Source: Candidatus Methylomirabilota bacterium (lineage in GTDB: Bacteria > Methylomirabilota > Methylomirabilia > Rokubacteriales > CSP1-6). Taken from it: a stretch of DNA of 64,000 nt. This document shows positions 60,822 through 64,000 of the stretch, one piece after another. Each line of letters begins with the position of its first letter. Position 1 is the stretch's first letter. The notes under the pieces are model-generated. The model did not search any database. It saw only the letters and a program-made list of their open reading frames with translations, and was not told the DNA's origin. The translations under genes were made by a program, and so were the position numbers. The stretch covers positions 1 to 64,000 of the forward strand of contig DASTYT010000013.1 of the NCBI GenBank assembly GCA_035764725.1. The letters are read 5' to 3'.

Positions 60822-61576
60822 GCGATCTTCACGATTCCCGGCTCAAGCTCTTCGAAGCGCTTCGCGACTTCGGGATCGTGGCCGGTGACGACGCGATCCG
60901 GGCTGCCCGCTATTTCGTCGATACGGTCGAAGCCCTTCAGCATCTGGGGCAGGCTCGTGATGATCTGTACCGGATCACGCCGCTCGATGTTGCGGTAGAA
61001 GTGCGAGGCGTCCGAGGTCAGCACCACGGTGCCCTTCGCGGTCTCCACCGAGACCACCTGCAGCCCCGCGGTATGGCCACCCACCCAGTGCGCGGTGATA
61101 CCCGGCAGCACCGGGATCTCGCCCTCCACCAGCCGCACCCGCCCCGCGTAGTTCAGCTTGACGAGGTCGGCGAGCGGCTCCGCCTCGGCGAACATGCGGT
61201 AGTGTGCGTACTGGCCGGCGAAGCCCGTCCAGAACTGCATCTCCTCCTTCTGGATCCAGAAGCGCGCGCCCGTGAAGAACGGATAGCCGTCCCAGTGATC
61301 CCAATGCAGATGCGAGATCAGCGCCACGGGCACGTCGGCGGCCTTCACGCCCACGCGACTCAGCATCTCCGCCGGGCTCACCCACTTGCGCGCCTCGCGC
61401 CGCTGCGCGTCGGCGGCGGAGAAGCCCGTGTCGAGCACCACGGGATACGGCCCGCCCAGGATCACCCACAGGTAGAAGTGCAGCGTGAGCGTGGCGGTGG
61501 ACGGCTCGCGGAAGAAGAACGTGCACTGCTGGGTGTCCCGCTCCGCGTATTTGAGGGCGTAGACCTGATATGGCAT
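60818..61576 (-). CDS. MBL-fold metallohydrolase, N-acyl-lactonase-like
   Basis: A 252-residue metallo-beta-lactamase-fold enzyme. H89, H91, D93 and H94 in SHLHWDHWDG are the metal ligands; further histidines lie in VGGHTAG, a conserved aspartate in LTSDASHFYRN and a last histidine in VTGHDPEV. The spacing resembles the AiiA-type N-acyl homoserine lactonases and related lactonases. The start is ATG 61576. It follows the gamma-glutamyltransferase gene by 29 bases. Quorum-quenching activity is possible, but family members hydrolyse many lactones. Confidence 0.87.
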   Translation of the reverse strand: MPYQVYALKYAERDTQQCTFFFREPSTATLTLHFYLWVILGGPYPVVLDTGFSAADAQRREARKWVSPAEMLSRVGVKAADVPVALISHLHWDHWDGYPFFTGARFWIQKEEMQFWTGFAGQYAHYRMFAEAEPLADLVKLNYAGRVRLVEGEIPVLPGITAHWVGGHTAGLQVVSVETAKGTVVLTSDASHFYRNIERRDPVQIITSLPQMLKGFDRIDEIAGSPDRVVTGHDPEVAKRFEELEPGIVKIA

Positions 61577-61605
61577 GTCGTTCCCCTCTGTCGTGCCCGA
61601 GGTCC

Positions 61606-63231
61606 TCAGTAGCCCAGGGCGACGCCGTCGCTGCGCGGGTCGCAGCCGCCGTGGCGCGCACCCGTGGCGGGGTCGATCGTGATGCCGTGCGCGTGCCCGG
61701 CCCGCTCGTTCCACGGGCCCCACTGGTTGACGGTGTGGCCCCGCCGCGCCAGCTCCGCGCCCGTCGCCGGCGGGAAGCGGCCCTCCAGGTTCAGCAGGTC
61801 GCGGGGCTCCAGCAGGCCGAAGCGGCCGGAGAGCCAGCGCGGCGCCTCCATCGCCTGCTGCACGTCCAGGCCGAAGTCGATCATGGCCGTGTAGGCCTGG
61901 AGATGGATCTGCGGCTGCCCGTCCGCCCCCATGCACCCCATCACCTGCCAGGGGCGATCACCCCGGAACGCGAGCGAGGCGATGAGCGTGTGCAGCGGCC
62001 GCTTGCCCGGCTCGAGACGGTTGGGGTGCGTGGGATCCAGGCTGAAGTAGGCGCCGCGATTCTGCATGACCACGCCGGTGCGCCCCGCCACCACGCCCGC
62101 GCCGAAGAGGCCGTAGACGCTGTGGATCAGCGAGGCGGCGCTGCCCTCGGCGTCCACCGCGGCGACGTAGACAGTGTCGCCGGCGAGCGTGCCGAAGCTC
62201 GGCACCTCGTCCCAGGGCAGGGCGCGCCGCATGTCGACGAGGCGGCGGCGCTCCGCCGCGTAGTCCGGCGATAGCAGCCGCTCCACCGGGACCTTCGCAA
62301 AATCGGGATCGGCCAGCACGCGGTCGCGGTCGTGGAAGGCGATCTGCTTGGCCTGGACGAGCAGGTGGACGTGATCGGGCCCGAGATAGTCCATGGCGCC
62401 GAGGTCGTACGGCTCGATGAGGCGGAGCATCTGGAGCACCGAGACCCCCTGCGTCGGCGGGGGGGTCTCGTAGAGCGTGATGCCCCGGTAGGTCGAGGAC
62501 AGCGGCTCGCCCCAGCGCGCGCGCTGGGCCCGGAGATCGCCCTCCTCGATGAGCCCGCCGCGGGCCCGCGACCAGCGCGCGATCTCGCGGGCCACCTCGC
62601 CCTCGTAGAAGCCGCCGCGGCCCGCGCCGGCGATGGCCTCGAGGGTACGCGCGAGGTCGGGATTGCGCAGGCGCTGCCCCTCGCCGAGCGGCCGGCCTCC
62701 CGGCAAGAAAACCGCCGCCGCCTCCGGGCTCTCCGCGAGCATCGTCGCCACGGAGGCGATCCAGTAGGCGAGCCGCGCGCCCACCGGGAAGCCGTCGCGC
62801 GCGCATTCGATGGCGGGCGCGAGCACGCGCGGCAGCGGCAGCCGCCCGTACGCGGCATGGGCCTCGAGCCAGCTGTCGATCGCGCCGGGCACGGTGACGG
62901 TCGCGGGCAGCACGCCCCGATACGGCACCTCCCCGAGCCCCCGGGCCTCGAACGCGGCGATGGTCGCCGCGGCGGGCGCGCGGCCGCCGCCGTCGAGGAA
63001 GCGCACGCCGCCCGTGCGCGCCGGATGCACCAGCCAGAAGGAGTCGCCGCCGATACTGGTCATGTGCGGGTACACGACGCTCAGCACGGCAGCGGCGGCG
63101 ATGGCCGCGTCCACCGCCGAGCCACCGCCACGGAGCATCTCCACGCCCGCCGTGGAGGCGAGCACGTGCGAGCAGGTCACCATGCCGCGCGGGGCCACCG
63201 TGGCCGGCCGCGGGGCCGCCACGTCCTGCAC
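61606..63231 (-). CDS. Gamma-glutamyltransferase family protein
   Basis: A 541-residue Ntn-hydrolase of the gamma-glutamyltransferase family. The start is placed at GTG 63231, eleven bases after the upstream stop; the first conserved block (GMVTCSHVLASTAGVEML) follows 16 residues later. GGDSFWLVH and DGGGRAPAAA are family motifs. The threonine in AGDTVYVAAVD is the expected autocleavage nucleophile that begins the small subunit. It has no signal peptide, unlike the classic periplasmic enzyme. It may cleave gamma-glutamyl amides or related acyl-amino bonds. Confidence 0.9.
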   Translation of the reverse strand: MQDVAAPRPATVAPRGMVTCSHVLASTAGVEMLRGGGSAVDAAIAAAAVLSVVYPHMTSIGGDSFWLVHPARTGGVRFLDGGGRAPAAATIAAFEARGLGEVPYRGVLPATVTVPGAIDSWLEAHAAYGRLPLPRVLAPAIECARDGFPVGARLAYWIASVATMLAESPEAAAVFLPGGRPLGEGQRLRNPDLARTLEAIAGAGRGGFYEGEVAREIARWSRARGGLIEEGDLRAQRARWGEPLSSTYRGITLYETPPPTQGVSVLQMLRLIEPYDLGAMDYLGPDHVHLLVQAKQIAFHDRDRVLADPDFAKVPVERLLSPDYAAERRRLVDMRRALPWDEVPSFGTLAGDTVYVAAVDAEGSAASLIHSVYGLFGAGVVAGRTGVVMQNRGAYFSLDPTHPNRLEPGKRPLHTLIASLAFRGDRPWQVMGCMGADGQPQIHLQAYTAMIDFGLDVQQAMEAPRWLSGRFGLLEPRDLLNLEGRFPPATGAELARRGHTVNQWGPWNERAGHAHGITIDPATGARHGGCDPRSDGVALGY

Positions 63232-63242
63232 GTCGCCGGGAG

Positions 63243-63731
63243 CTATAGGGCGCGCTCCATCCAGATGTTGGCGCGCGCGTTGCCGTTGTAGTCCGCGATC
63301 TCCTGAAAGCCGTAGGCGCGGTAGAGATGGACCGCCGCGGCCAGGCGATCCTCGCTGTCGAGACGCAGTCGCGCGCAGCCCAGCGCACGCGCCTCGGTCA
63401 GGCAGGCGTCCATCAGCGGTCGGCCGAGGCCCTTGCCCTGATGCACCGGGCGAATCCACATGCGCTTGACCTCGCCCACGCCGGGCTCGAGCACCCGCAC
63501 CGCGGCGGTCCCCACCACGAGCCCCACCGGATCCTCCACCACGAGGAGAGAGCCACGCCGCCCGTCGTAGGCCGCCTGCCAGTTGGCGATGTCCTTGTCG
63601 AGCCCCTCGCCATCCAGCTCCTCGCCCAGCCAGGCGAGATAGGCGTGGAGCTCGCGCGCCACCGCCTCGTGATCCTGTGCGGTGGCGCGGCGGATGCGGT
63701 AGCCGGACGCCTCAGCGGCGCGCGCGGTCAT
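63243..63731 (-). CDS. GNAT-family N-acetyltransferase
   Basis: A 162-residue acetyltransferase. QGKGLGRPLMDACL is the acetyl-CoA loop, and LYRAYGFQEIADY near the C-terminus is the usual tyrosine-containing end. ATG 63731 lies inside the last 20 bases of the upstream cobalamin-adenosyltransferase gene, so translation is coupled. The target is unknown. It is followed 11 bases later by the gamma-glutamyltransferase gene. Confidence 0.9.
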   Translation of the reverse strand: MTARAAEASGYRIRRATAQDHEAVARELHAYLAWLGEELDGEGLDKDIANWQAAYDGRRGSLLVVEDPVGLVVGTAAVRVLEPGVGEVKRMWIRPVHQGKGLGRPLMDACLTEARALGCARLRLDSEDRLAAAVHLYRAYGFQEIADYNGNARANIWMERAL

Positions 63732-64000
63732 GGCCGGCGAGCCCGCGCTCCCAGAGGTATTCGGTCTCGCCGAGCCGCTGGCCCACCCACCGCGAGAGCA
63801 CGAAGAGGAGGTCGCTGAGACGGTTCACGTACTTGAGCGGCCATGGCGAGAGGCTCTCGACGCGCGCGAGCGCGAGGACGCGCCGCTCGGCGCGGCGGCA
63901 CACGGTGCGCGCCTGATGGAGGAAGCCGCCCACGCGGCCGCCGCCGGGGAGGACGAAGGACTTGAGCGGCTTGAGATCCTTCTGGCACCGGTCCATGAGC
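63712..64000 (-). CDS. Cob(I)alamin adenosyltransferase (PduO type), C-terminal fragment
   Basis: The gene enters from the right edge of the window; about 95 residues of the C-terminal part are visible and end at TGA 63714-63712. LKSFVLPGGG, HQARTVCRRAERRV and YVNRLSDLLFVLSR are the ATP- and corrinoid-binding motifs of PduO-type adenosyltransferases. The enzyme attaches the adenosyl group to cob(I)alamin to make coenzyme B12, which enzymes such as methylmalonyl-CoA mutase need. It fits a cell that oxidises propionyl-CoA. The N-terminus lies outside the window. Confidence 0.9.
   Translation of the reverse strand, partial: LMDRCQKDLKPLKSFVLPGGGRVGGFLHQARTVCRRAERRVLALARVESLSPWPLKYVNRLSDLLFVLSRWVGQRLGETEYLWERGLAGHDRARR

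Overview
This is a gene-dense stretch (66 protein genes called, no gap over 300 bases, no rRNA, tRNA or CRISPR seen) of a very GC-rich bacterial chromosome. Many starts are GTG, genes often overlap by 4 bases, and the content is dominated by ABC importers, acyl-CoA dehydrogenases, CaiB-type CoA transferases, enoyl-CoA hydratases, LLM-type oxidoreductases and small MetE-like proteins. That mix suggests a heterotrophic, CoA-ester-degrading soil or subsurface lineage. Candidatus Rokubacteria (Methylomirabilota) is my best guess, but it is an inference from gene content and not from a marker gene.

Layout. Bases 1-2.6 kb: tail of a ThDP enzyme, an SDR, an LLM oxidoreductase and a convergent stand-alone receiver protein. 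2.6-8.0 kb: a carboxylic-acid module of citrate/methylcitrate synthase, Aquifex-type aconitase, PrpF isomerase and an acyl-CoA dehydrogenase. 8.0-14.7 kb: a MetE-like methyltransferase and a full branched-chain-amino-acid type ABC importer with two different binding proteins. 14.7-20.9 kb: alpha/beta hydrolase, SCP2-like protein, second MetE-like protein, YceI, an aminoglycoside-phosphotransferase-fold protein and a FadB-type bifunctional enzyme. 20.9-25.4 kb (minus): a peptide-type ABC importer without ATPase genes and a ketopantoate-reductase-like protein. 25.5-35.9 kb (plus): a close-packed run of CoA transferase, hydratase, RidA, acyl-CoA dehydrogenase, MBL hydrolase, GNAT, HMG-CoA-lyase, methyltransferase and a second peptide-type importer, again without ATPases.

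36-43 kb: a small ORF, an amidohydrolase coupled to a HerA-like ATPase with an unusual C-terminus, a lipoprotein, an exported MetX-like hydrolase and dusB, whose 3' end runs into a 129-bp inverted-repeat element. 43-47.4 kb (minus): a phosphodiesterase, a D-threonine-aldolase-like enzyme and a TPM/TPM/LemA cluster. 47.4-51 kb: two coupled acyl-CoA dehydrogenases (probably a heteromer) and a CoA transferase. 51-57.3 kb: an orphan binding protein, a hydratase, an HExxH-DinB fusion, an exported acetamidase and a metal importer pair (ZnuA/ZnuB type, no ATPase). 57-64 kb: an HhH protein, LLM oxidoreductase, HAD hydrolase, lipoprotein, third MetE-like protein, MBL lactonase-like protein, gamma-glutamyltransferase, GNAT and the end of a cobalamin adenosyltransferase.

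How it fits together (inference): the importers feed organic acids, amides or amino-acid-like compounds to several acyl-CoA degradation modules whose products enter a citrate or methylcitrate-like cycle. Most noteworthy features: the inverted-repeat element that supplies the end of dusB, a set of -10 boxes lying only 6-9 bases from start codons (leaderless transcription), three importers without ATPases, three stand-alone MetE catalytic domains with intact zinc ligands, and two unusual domain architectures (HerA-like ATPase with coiled-coil/glycine-rich tail; HExxH plus DinB).
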